From: Woeseiaceae bacterium
GTDB lineage: Bacteria > Pseudomonadota > Gammaproteobacteria > Steroidobacterales > Woeseiaceae
Assembly: GCA_021773035.1 (NCBI GenBank)
Contig: JAJFKU010000061.1
Coordinates: 1 to 64,000 of the forward strand
Length of the DNA: 64,000 nucleotides
Direction: 5' to 3'
The notes under the pieces are model-generated. The model was given only the letters and a program-made list of their open reading frames with translations. It did no database searches and was not told the origin of the DNA. Numbering within the stretch: position 1 is the first letter of the stretch; every line of letters begins with the position of its first letter. Below are positions 43,745 through 53,900 of this stretch, in pieces. A program made the translations under genes and the position numbers.

Positions 43745-46700
43745 TGAAAAAACACATCTCCCGAATGACGATCAACTTCATCATCTGCGCGGTGACCGCC
43801 GCCGCAATGATGGCTGCGAGTCCTGATGCGAACGCAGATACTGATTTGCTCGCTGAATGCAGGAGTCAGGAAAAACCAGTTATCAATGTCGGGGCTCCTT
43901 ACTCATACCGTCGCGCTTTTGACGAGATGATCGATACAGGGCAGGATATTGCTCCGCAGATCGCGGACTGGTCTGCCTGCCCGGCATTCGCTTACGGCAA
44001 TGACTATCAGGTGCTGGATTGGCTAGAGAACGGTCAATTAGACGCCGCCATAATGTCTGAATTTGCAGCTGCCGTTCTCGACTCCGGACAGGTGGGCCGC
44101 ACGACGAAGCTCTACCACATAGCGAAACGACTGCCGTTCCCGGATTCGGAATTGGCCACCTATGACGTTCGCCTTACTTTGTCAGATCAGAGCATTGATT
44201 CCGAAAATGCCGCGGCGGAAATCAGGGCCATGCTGTCACCAGGCGCGAACGGCAAATCGCCAAGGGACAAAAAGATAGTAATCGACTCCCACCTTTCGCC
44301 GGCGTTTCCGGTATTGCTGCAATACGTGTCCGAGCAGGTGACCGATGCGGTGCTAATGTCAGACGCGGAAAAGGAACGTGAATTCTGGAACGCTTTTCTC
44401 GAGACGCTGGAGTTTCGCATCGCGGGCAATAGCGGTGTCAGTAAACCTGGCTTCGCGAGCGTGCACGCGTCGCTGGATCCGAACGCGCAAGGCGCAATAC
44501 TAACGAACCCGGGCACCACGTTTCAGGATGTATTCGTCTACGATGCGCGACTGGGTGATTCGCTCTTCGGTTCGCGTGTCAACGAAGGGCGAACGATTTT
44601 TCCAATGCGCGAAATCGAAGACTGGCTTGCTGGCAGAAACAGCACGATTGCCAGTGCGGGCAACGTTGTAATTGCGGATTACCTGGACACGAACTTCGGC
44701 ATCCACGAGACCGGTTTCCGTCAGCAACGTTTCTTTCGTTTCAATCTTGACGAGTTATGGCGTGTGCTGCACGAAATCGACAATGAATCGACCGCGCTTG
44801 TTCTTACTGGCGGTGGTGTCAAAGCTGCCTACCAAACAACGTTGATTGACCATCTTTACGGCGAGTCATTGCTCGCGAATAAGACCGACGGGGAGCCCGC
44901 CGACGAAAATATCGTACCCGTCGATTACATTATAGGTACGTCAGGCGGTGCCCTACTGGGAATTTTCGTCTCCGCGATTGAAGACTCCGCGGATATCGAT
45001 CTGACGAACAGGATTTGGTGGAAGCCTGATCCTGGGCGATACATGGAGAGCTATGACGTATTCCCGGTAATAGAGATGCCGCGTTATCTGACGTTGATAG
45101 TAGCAGCGTGGATTCTGACACTATTTCTATTCCTGGTCCGCCGCTTCAAGTGGGGCCGGAAAATGACGGCGATTCAAACCATCGACACGAGCATTCTGGA
45201 TCATGAGAAAACCGTGAAGCCGCTCCAACCTAGGCTGATCTGGTTGTTGTTCCTGGTGACAATGCCTTGGTTTATCAAGAAAGTTTCGGGAATCGAGGGA
45301 ATGCAACACGTCCCCGCAATCACGGGCATTTTCTATTTTCTAATCGCCTTGATCGCTGCTTACTCCGACAACAGAATCATATTTAAGAAAAGCTTCAGTA
45401 TTCGGGACCTGGAATTTAGAGGCATGGCCCTGGTGGCTTTAATCGGCGGTCTGCTGCTAATTACCGCGTCGCTCGTCAGCGTTGCACTCAAAGAAGCGTC
45501 GGACGACTCGGTCCCGCTGCTCGGCACTATCGGTCTCGCGTCTCTCGTGTGCTGTATTGGTTTTTCGACGCTGGCGATTACTTTCCATCGCGCATTTGTG
45601 AAGCAAAGCGACCATCTGAAACTGGTGCCACGAGCCTACATCGGAAAGGGGTTTCTGGTGCTGGTTTTGGTCCCTGTGCTGGCTTACCTTGGTCTGACGC
45701 TTACAAATAGCTCGTTGTTTGAGTTAACGCTTGTCTTCTGGAAAAACTTCCTGCTTTGGTCGGCCGGCGCATCTCTACTCGTTCTCGCACTCGGATACGC
45801 CAAATTCTGGCCCAAAGAAAAGAATTTCCTCCGTCATGGCATCGACTTTCTGGTTTCCGATCCGTCGACGAGGACCTACTTTCGACGCTCGAAGCGCTAT
45901 ACGCGGGTGATCCTGTATTTCATCGGCGTGTTCTTTTGGTGGAACCTGATCATGGCACCCGGTATCTACGGCAATGAACAGGCGAGGCGCTATTTCGAGG
46001 GTCTGTATAAGGACGAAATCTGCCTGCAGAATAGTCTCGACGAGACAGCATGCAAAGAACTCAATCTTGCGAGCGTCGAATCTATTCAACCCGTAACACC
46101 CTTCGTGATCTCCGCGACATCGCTGGAAAAACACAAGGAACGCTATTTTGTTCTGCACCCCGACGCCTACAGGCGGGAATGCGTTTCGGGTAAGAGTCTC
46201 GACGAACGCGGTGTCATTTACAGATTGCTAAAAACTGATCCGCGTTGGCAAACTATGGATTGCCACCCGTCGAGTCAAAGCGTCATCAACAAAGCGTTTG
46301 CATCCGGGTCCCCGTTTCCGGTTTTTCCGGCGACGTTGGTAAGTATCGCAAGCGTGGACCGGGAGGAGACGGAGAACAACGAAATCGGTAAGAATATGGA
46401 GTGGCTGGTCGATGGCGGTTATGCGCATAACATACCGATCGAAGCGGCGAATGCCCTCGGCGCTGAAACGATCCTGGTAATTAGTTCGTCACCATTACAC
46501 CAGGCTGTTGTCAAAAAGGACGGCTTCATGCGCAATGTGTTCGGTAACCTGAGTCGTAACCTGACGCGATTGTTTCCGTACTTATTTGAACGTTCCCAGG
46601 TCGAAGATGCGGTTCGAGCGCAACAGTCGTTGGTAATAACGCTGTCGCCGGCGGGCGATACTGACAACTGGCCGGGGCTGACAGACTTTCGGGGAGTAAC

Positions 46701-46848
46701 AGTCAAGAATATGATCGAACACGCCCAAGAGGATATCTTTCGACGAATCGGTACCGTTGAAAGCTGGGGTCCACCCGACTGCACGATCGGTGGTGTGATT
46801 TATCGTTGCGACGCGATTGACGGTATACGGTGGAGCCAGGATCGCTAG
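43744..46848 (+). CDS. Patatin-like phospholipase with PBP-like N-terminus and multi-TM insertion
   Basis: 1034 residues from ATG 43744 (GTG 43741 possible). Signal peptide at about 1-30. Residues about 35-340 resemble a PhnD-like periplasmic solute-binding fold (VINVGAPYSYRRAF, FQDVFVYDARLGDSLFGS). The patatin elements follow: GGGVK at 356-360, GTSGG with nucleophile Ser400, and the catalytic Asp890 in VDGGYAHN. Ser and Asp are normally under 200 residues apart. Here about 490 residues with roughly eight TM helices (first LTLIVAAWILTLFLFLV, last VILYFIGVFFWWNLI) are inserted between them. An even helix count would put both halves of the active site on the periplasmic side. No terminator is visible; it ends the lipid-hydrolase run. 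Confidence 0.83.
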   Translation: MKKHISRMTINFIICAVTAAAMMAASPDANADTDLLAECRSQEKPVINVGAPYSYRRAFDEMIDTGQDIAPQIADWSACPAFAYGNDYQVLDWLENGQLDAAIMSEFAAAVLDSGQVGRTTKLYHIAKRLPFPDSELATYDVRLTLSDQSIDSENAAAEIRAMLSPGANGKSPRDKKIVIDSHLSPAFPVLLQYVSEQVTDAVLMSDAEKEREFWNAFLETLEFRIAGNSGVSKPGFASVHASLDPNAQGAILTNPGTTFQDVFVYDARLGDSLFGSRVNEGRTIFPMREIEDWLAGRNSTIASAGNVVIADYLDTNFGIHETGFRQQRFFRFNLDELWRVLHEIDNESTALVLTGGGVKAAYQTTLIDHLYGESLLANKTDGEPADENIVPVDYIIGTSGGALLGIFVSAIEDSADIDLTNRIWWKPDPGRYMESYDVFPVIEMPRYLTLIVAAWILTLFLFLVRRFKWGRKMTAIQTIDTSILDHEKTVKPLQPRLIWLLFLVTMPWFIKKVSGIEGMQHVPAITGIFYFLIALIAAYSDNRIIFKKSFSIRDLEFRGMALVALIGGLLLITASLVSVALKEASDDSVPLLGTIGLASLVCCIGFSTLAITFHRAFVKQSDHLKLVPRAYIGKGFLVLVLVPVLAYLGLTLTNSSLFELTLVFWKNFLLWSAGASLLVLALGYAKFWPKEKNFLRHGIDFLVSDPSTRTYFRRSKRYTRVILYFIGVFFWWNLIMAPGIYGNEQARRYFEGLYKDEICLQNSLDETACKELNLASVESIQPVTPFVISATSLEKHKERYFVLHPDAYRRECVSGKSLDERGVIYRLLKTDPRWQTMDCHPSSQSVINKAFASGSPFPVFPATLVSIASVDREETENNEIGKNMEWLVDGGYAHNIPIEAANALGAETILVISSSPLHQAVVKKDGFMRNVFGNLSRNLTRLFPYLFERSQVEDAVRAQQSLVITLSPAGDTDNWPGLTDFRGVTVKNMIEHAQEDIFRRIGTVESWGPPDCTIGGVIYRCDAIDGIRWSQDR

Positions 46849-46938
46849 TCAGCCAAGCTGCTTTTTCGAGCCACGAGTGCTGAAGCCCCACTGCGCGTCA
46901 ATACGAGCAGCGACGGACTGCGCAACATCAATTAGTTC

Positions 46939-47235
46939 CTAAAACGTCACGATTGGATACCATTCTATCTGGATGATTGAGACGTACAGTTTGTTCGCGT
47001 TGTCATCGTCCGGGCCCCTGCTGAACGCCAGTCGCTGATTGTCGTCGGACCAGGCAAAGTCAACGACTTCCTCTCCGTTCAGACCCAGGGAAACCTGCGT
47101 GTTGCTGCTGCTAGTTGCATTACTCACGTATAAGTCGATGAAGGTGTTGCTGGTTTGATCCGCAAGGTATGCAACGCTGCCGCCGTGCGGGGCCCAGGCG
47201 AACTTGAAGACATCGCCGTCGGACACCAATGCCCC
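46939..47235 (-). pseudogene. C-terminal fragment of a TolB/WD40-like beta-propeller protein
   Basis: About 98 residues with two propeller blades. Each shows the FAWxPxGxxVAYLAD or FAWSDDNQRLAFSRG pattern, ending in a stop near 46939. Upstream of about 47235 (in the gene direction) the similarity ends abruptly and unrelated coding sequence on the other strand begins. No start or ribosome site belongs to it, so it is a decayed 3' end. Confidence 0.6.
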
Positions 47236-47409
47236 GCTGAGACCTATGCAGAATGGCTGGATGTGTTGCAAGGGCCTGAGCTGGCGGTCAAGATTCGAGA
47301 GGAATGTGCGGAGCAGATCGAATTTGGTCAAAACTACATCGATGGGCTGACGCAGGAAGAAGAAAGGCGCTTCGAGAATGCGGAAAAGGAGCGCAGCAAG
47401 GACCCGTAG
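47230..47409 (+). pseudogene. 3' fragment of an unrecognised gene
   Basis: The frame reads AETYAEWLDVLQGPELAV, then a charged helical end with GLTQEEERRFENAEKER, to a stop at 47409. It has natural codon bias and composition but no start of its own. It meets the oppositely oriented propeller fragment at about 47.23 kb. The family is unknown. Confidence 0.4.
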
Positions 47410-47906
47410 AAAGCTGGTGTTGGCAGCTTGATGGGCAGTAACAGAGAGAGGATTCCCGCGGTGGGGCTCTAAACTACAGGCTCGTTCAGCCCGTGAATCT
47501 GAACGATTCGCAATTGCAGAAACAGCGTATTTTGCGCAGATCCGTAAAACCACATTTGGTTGAAAAGAACTCGAACGTCGAAAGCGACGTCATTATCTGA
47601 ACACTTTGTTCCAGTTTTTTGCCGAGACACGATGCAGTGATCAGCCGGGTAACTAAGGCAAATCAACCGATCAGAGTAGCCGAGTTTTCGTACATGGGCT
47701 AGATAGCCGGATTCCCGATTGCCTCCGGCACGGGTAATCAAACACCTGCATTTGATACTTACTGTGATACTGGAACCGAATTGGTTTCTTGTGCGTAATT
47801 AATGGGCATAAGAAACCGAGCCGAATGTTCCAGGTGGTTGATTACCATATTTGACTCAGAAGGCCGCTTCGATTCCTAATTCTTCCAAATCTTGGGGAGA
47901 TGTCAG
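47410..47906. other. Intergenic region upstream of the giant RHS gene
   Basis: 497 bp with no supportable gene. A 90-codon frame on the minus strand (47469-47741) lacks a ribosome site and recognisable motifs and is left out. The end of the stretch carries the ribosome site for the RHS gene (GGGGAG at 47894-47899). The composition becomes AT-richer at 47730-47850, which may hold the promoter. Confidence 0.35.
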
Positions 47907-50900
47907 ATGTTCGGGATCGTGAATTCTCGGCGAGTGTCGTCGACGTGGGCTGTAGGTGTTTGGGCCAGAGTTGCCGTGGCGCTGTTGCTCATCGGGGCGA
48001 GTTCGTCGGCGATGGCAGGGATTTCCATCTCGCCGTCGCCGAGTACGGGCGACTACACGGTGTCCTGGACGTCCGTTTCCAACTCGATCAACTACACGCT
48101 CTATGAAAGTACCAACGGGGGTAGCACCTGGAGTGCTTCCTACTATACGTCTCTGACGCGAAGCAAGAGCTTCACGGGTAAATCGAGCGGGACGTATACC
48201 TACAAAGTCCATCGTTGCCAAGAGGTAATGGCAGGGCCACCCGGTGAGCGGGAACTGGTGGTGATCTGCGGAAATACCTGGTTCACCAATACTTCGATCG
48301 TCGTACAGGTGCCCATTCCACCGGTTCCCGGCGGACTAACCGGGCCCACGACCGACTACAACGGTTCGTACACGATCAGCTGGAATACGAGTTCGGGCGC
48401 AGCGTCGTACAAGCTGCAACAAAAATTGGGGTCGGGATCCTGGGCACAAGTTTACTCAGGGGCGTCGACGAGCAAGGCGCTGTCGGGTAACGCAGCCGGC
48501 ACTTACTATTATCGAGTACAGGCGTGCAATTCGTCCTCAGAATGCAGTAGCTGGTCGTCGACCAAGACCGTGACGGTGCAGGCTGCGCCATCGACGCCGG
48601 CGACGCCGAGTGGACCGACGACAGACTATAACGGTGCGTACACGGTTTCGTGGAGCGCATCGACGAACTCGACCAGCTACCGCCTGCAAGAACGGGTAGG
48701 TTCAGGAAGCTGGACGCAGGTTTACTCCGGCTCGTCGTTGAGCCGGGCGGTCAGCGGTAAGTCGGCGGGCACGTATTCATATCGGGTGAGAGGTTGCAAC
48801 ACGGAGTCGGTCTGCAGCGGCTGGTCGGGGACCCGGACGGTGACGGTGCAGGCTGCGCCATCGACGTCGGCGACGCCGAGCGGACCGACGACGGACTACA
48901 ATGGTGCGTACACGATTAGTTGGAGTTCGTCGACGAACTCGACGAGCTATCGGCTGGAAGAGAAGGTGGGTTCCGGCGCGTGGACGCAGGTTTACTCGGG
49001 CTCGTCGTTGAGTCGGCCCGTTAGCGGTAAGTCGGCGGGCACGTATTCGTATCGGGTTAGGGGCTGCAATACGGAGTCTGTCTGCAGCGGCTGGTCGGGG
49101 ACCCGGACGGTGACGGTGCAGGCGGCGCCATCGACGCCAGCGACGCCGACGGGCCCGACGAGCGATTATGACGGTTCGTACACCATTGCCTGGAGCGCGT
49201 CGGCGAACTCGAGCAGCTACCGTTTGGAAGAAAAGGTCGGTTCCGGGAGTTGGGCGCAAGTGTATTTCGGCTCGTCGCTGAGCCGGGCGGTCAGCGGTAA
49301 GGGTGTCGGCACGTACTCGTACCGGGTTGAGGGTTGTAACGCGGAATCGGTTTGCAGTGGTTGGTCGGGAACCAAGACTGTCACGGTGCTGGCGGTCCCG
49401 TCACCGCTGACGGGCCCCAGCAGCGACACCGATGGTTCTTTCGCGCTCAGCTGGGTCAGTATCGCGACCGCTACCTACTACAAACTCGAACGTCGCGTAG
49501 ACGGCGGGGGCTGGGCCACGATTCTGCCGAATCCTACGACGACGACTCACAGTGAAACCGCGTTGCTCGACGGTGAGTGGGAGTACCGCGTTAGCGCCTG
49601 TGACGGCAGCGGCTGCAGTGCGCCGACTGCGACGAAATCCGTTGACATTGCACGCCAGCCGGGCACGCCCGCGTCACTCACCGGTCCGGATGTCGTTGCT
49701 GCCAACGTGGGGACATATACACTCAATTGGGGCGCTGCGGCAGGGAACGTGAGTTCTTACGAACTGCAGGAAAGCGTCCATAACTCCAGCAGCTACTCTA
49801 CTATCCAGAACACTGCGGCGATGAGCCGCTCTTTCTCGCCGAAGCCGACAGCGTATTACTACTACCGTGTCCGGGCCTGCAATACGGTCGGTTCGTTGAC
49901 GAGCTGCGGCAATTGGACTTCCTCGATAGTCGTTCACGCCGCAGTCATCATCGACGTGAATCTGACCGCGCCGGCCCAGAGTCTTACCGGCGCTTACACG
50001 GTAACGTGGACCCAGGCGCCCGTCGGCTCGTATAACGCACTGCAAGAAAGCATGGACGGCGGGCCTTGGGGCGACATTTATTACGGTGTTGGCGGCTCCT
50101 TTGCTGTCAGCGGGCGCCTCGACGGCAGCCACAGGTATCGTGTGAGACTTGAGACTACGGTTGGTCCGCCGCATGAACCGATTGACATCGTAAAGTACTC
50201 GGAGGCAGTAACGACCGTCGTGGGGCAGATCCCGGAACCACCCATCACGTTTACAACGGTAGCCGGTAGTCAGCCTTACGAGACCGGCGTAACGAAAGGC
50301 GGAAACGGCTACATTCACGTACCCATCGAAGCGGCACCGGGTGTGAATGGCTTCCAGCCGAGTTTGACGTTCGTGTACAACAGCGGTCGTGATCGTCAAC
50401 GCGCCAGCGAGCAGTTGGCCGGGGACTTTCTTGGCTATGGCTGGAGTTTAGGTGGATTCTCAACTATCCGCCGATGCGTAAAGGGTCAGGCCAATTCGAA
50501 CTCGATCGATCTGGATACCAGCGACCGCCTGTGCCTGAACGGCGAGCCGATGATTCTGGTCTCCGGTTCCTGGTGGCAGCCCGGGTCCGAGTATCGAACC
50601 TATCGCGAGAGCTTTCACAAGATCGTGATGCAGGGCAGTGTAAGCGAGCCCTGGTTCAGGGTTTACGGACCTGACGGCAGCATCAGTGAGTTCGGAAATA
50701 CCTCTGATAGCCAGCTCCGCAGTATCAACTATGTAACCCAGGGCAACCAGACGACTGCTGTACCTACGGACTCCTATCTCTGGTCGATCAACCGCCAGCA
50801 GGATCCCTTCGGCAACGTGATGGATTTCGTCTACTACGAGGATGAAGCGGCGGGCGTCAGGCATCCCGCGTCGATCAGGTACGGAAATAACCAGGATGCA

Positions 50901-53900
50901 GAAATCGAGTTCCAGTATGTGGGTCGCGGTGATCTGGAACCGGTAACGCTTGGTGCGGCCACTCTTAATCAGAATCTGCTCCTGCACACGGTTCGCGTCG
51001 TGCTGGCAACGAAGACAGTGCGAGAGTACCGGCTGGACAGTGAAACGGCGCCATTTAGCCCACCCAACAACTGGCGACGTCTTAATCGAATGCAACTGTG
51101 CGGCTTTGACGAGAACGGCATCACTACCGAATGCCTGACACCGTTGGACTTTGACTGGGCGGAACCGTCGGCGTCGCTCCCCTACCTCAAAACCTTTGTA
51201 GAACGCGTAACGGATTCGCTCGGCATGGTTACTGAGTTCACTCAACAAGTCGTAGAAACAAACGAAAATCCCTTCGTTTTCTCCGAGCAGCCGTTTGGAG
51301 CAATTGTTACCGCGCCGGATACCCAGGCGATACCGAGCAACGGCAGTGGCGATCACGGGTCCGTAGTCACTGAAATTCGTCGCAGCGACGGGATTGGCGG
51401 GTGGCACAGGATGAGTTACGCCTACTCGGACATCGGTCGCACCAGCACGAAGAACTGGGGATATCTCGGTTTTTATGCGAGCCGCGTAACCGATGAACAA
51501 TCAGGGATAGTCACTTACTACCAGTATCGCCTGGACGCGCCGCACTTTGCGCAGGTTAGTGCCATGCATCAGTACAATGCACCGTTCGGCGCTGCGACTG
51601 AGATGCTCACCAGGACGGAAACGGCTTTCGCAACCAAGGTAGGCGCGAACTCAAGCATCGTAATTCCCTATCGCTCCAAGATTACCAGCATGTTGCATGA
51701 ATCGACTGCGCCGGGCGGAACCCCAATTGGAGCTGTTCAGATTACGGCGAATCCGGTTGTTAGCGGCGGTCTGATCACCGACGTCAATAGTACGACGCAG
51801 GTCGCCGGAACGGTCAGCGTTTCAAGCGCTGGGGGCACGTTCTGGGGAGAGGTTCCGACCTATGCTCTCTCCAATGTCGAAAGAAGCGTGGAGGCGGACA
51901 AAACGTATGCCAACAACACCACGGGGTCCAATTGGCTGATTGGATTTCAGGATTCGTATATCACACGTCACTACGACGGTACTCCGACATCGGGTTCTTT
52001 GGACCAGGTTCAGGATTCGGTGTTTACTCGATATGGGAACACCAACCGAGTTGGATCGCAAACAAGTTTTCAGGCGCACTCCGACTATACGCTAACTACG
52101 ACATTCGGCTATACGGCTACAGGGCTCATGGAAAGCCAAACGACGGTCGGCGATAACGTCGCATCACGAACCAGTTCGGCGCTGAACTTTACGCAAGGTC
52201 GATATCCAGCCGTATTCAGGAATGCGCTGAACCACGACACGAGCGTCGCATTCGACCAGCGATTCGGGGCGATCAAGAGTTCAACAGACCCCAACAACCG
52301 GCAGACGACTGCCTTGTTCGATGGCTTTGGTCGCGAAGTAAGTCGAACCACGCCTGACGGGATCGTTATTACCACAACCTATGATCTCTGTTCTTCAGTG
52401 GGTTGCACCGTTGTTGGTACGGTCGCACCAGTCAGTCGCGTAAGAACGGTGACGCAAAAGGGGGCGGCAAAAGTTTCACCAACAAGAATATCGTACGTCG
52501 ACAAGCTCAGCCGGGTGATTCGAACAGAGGTCGAATCGTTCAACGGCACAATGGTGCGCCAGGATGTTGAATACGATTCGCAGGGTCGCGTCAGCCGGGT
52601 TAGTCAACCTTATCTTGCGACGGGGACAGCCTATTTCGTTGACTATGATTACGATATCCGAAACAGGCTCGAAAAAGAGACAAGACCGGACGGGAGCTAC
52701 ACCGAAATAACGCATGCGATTGAAGCCGGCGTCGGAGTGAGGCGAACGGTAAAAGACCGTGTTTTGAAGGCCGATAGCACTTTGCTGGAAGTTCAGGAGC
52801 GCTATGAGATTTATGACCGATTAGGCCAAGTTGTTGAGAGCGTAGATGACTCGGACACGACTGACGGTCTGGCAGTTAAGACCGCGTACTCCTACTTCGC
52901 TTCCGGGCGGCCCAAGACCGTCGCCGTCGACCCGGATGGTGCAAATCTGGTCACCAGTTTCTTATTCGACGACGGAGGCTATCGTACTTCGATTACCGGT
53001 CCCGATATCGGGATAGTGAAGTCCAAATACACTGCATTGGGAGAACTCCGCGAACAGGGTTACGGGTCTTCGGGGACGGATCTTCTTACGACTTACGGCT
53101 ACGACTTGCTGGGTCGCCTCAAAACAAGAGTCGATCAGGACGATACGGCGAGTTGGGGCTACGATACTGCCGCCAGCGGCATTGGCCTTTTGCATACTCG
53201 CAGTTACGGCACAGGCTTTACGGAGACCCTGTCGTACAACTCGGATGCCCGCGTCTCGAGCATCAGCACGCAGCTCGTCGCGGGTGGCTACAACAAGACG
53301 TTCAATCATAGCTACATCTATGACACGAACGGCCGGGTCGACAAGGCGACCTATCCGTCCGGGATTCAGGTACAGCATTCCTACAATGCCTACGGCTATA
53401 TCGACTCCGTAACCGATACTTCATCCAGTACGGCCTTGAAGACGTTCTCGGCGATCGACGCGTTTGGCAACGTTACGCAGGAGTCATACGGAAATGGAAT
53501 ACAGACTGCACGCCTGTTCGATCCGAAAACGGGACGAATAACGGATATCGATACGACCCTCGGAAGCGTCGTCTATCAGGATAACCACTACAAGTGGCAG
53601 AGCAACGGAATACTGGAGAGCCGTCGTAAGATGGTTGGGGCAACTGCCCGTGAAGAGTCATTCGTTCACGATGGACTGAACCGTCTGACGACGGCTACAA
53701 CGAACGTGAGTCCGACCGCACGAACGCTGTCGACGAATTATGATGACCGCGGCAACCTGCTGTCGAAGACCAGCTCCGTTGCGGCAGATACGGACGTGAC
53801 CAGCTACCAGTACACGTCCGGTACAAATCGCCTGAGCAGCGTTACCATTGGCAGCGATGTCTACACGCTAAGCTACGACGCATACGGCAACATAAGGACA

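Noticed and set aside
47469-47741. 90-codon minus-strand frame
   Set aside because: No ribosome site and no family resemblance; cannot be supported as a gene.
48777-49259. 160-codon Arg-rich frame on the minus strand
   Set aside because: It lies antisense to the tandem FnIII repeats, is itself repetitive and has almost only Arg, Ala, Pro and Thr; a shadow of the repeats.
50460-51500. 346-codon minus-strand frame
   Set aside because: Antisense to the SpvB-like part of the giant RHS gene, whose signal peptide, domains and motifs are clearly real.
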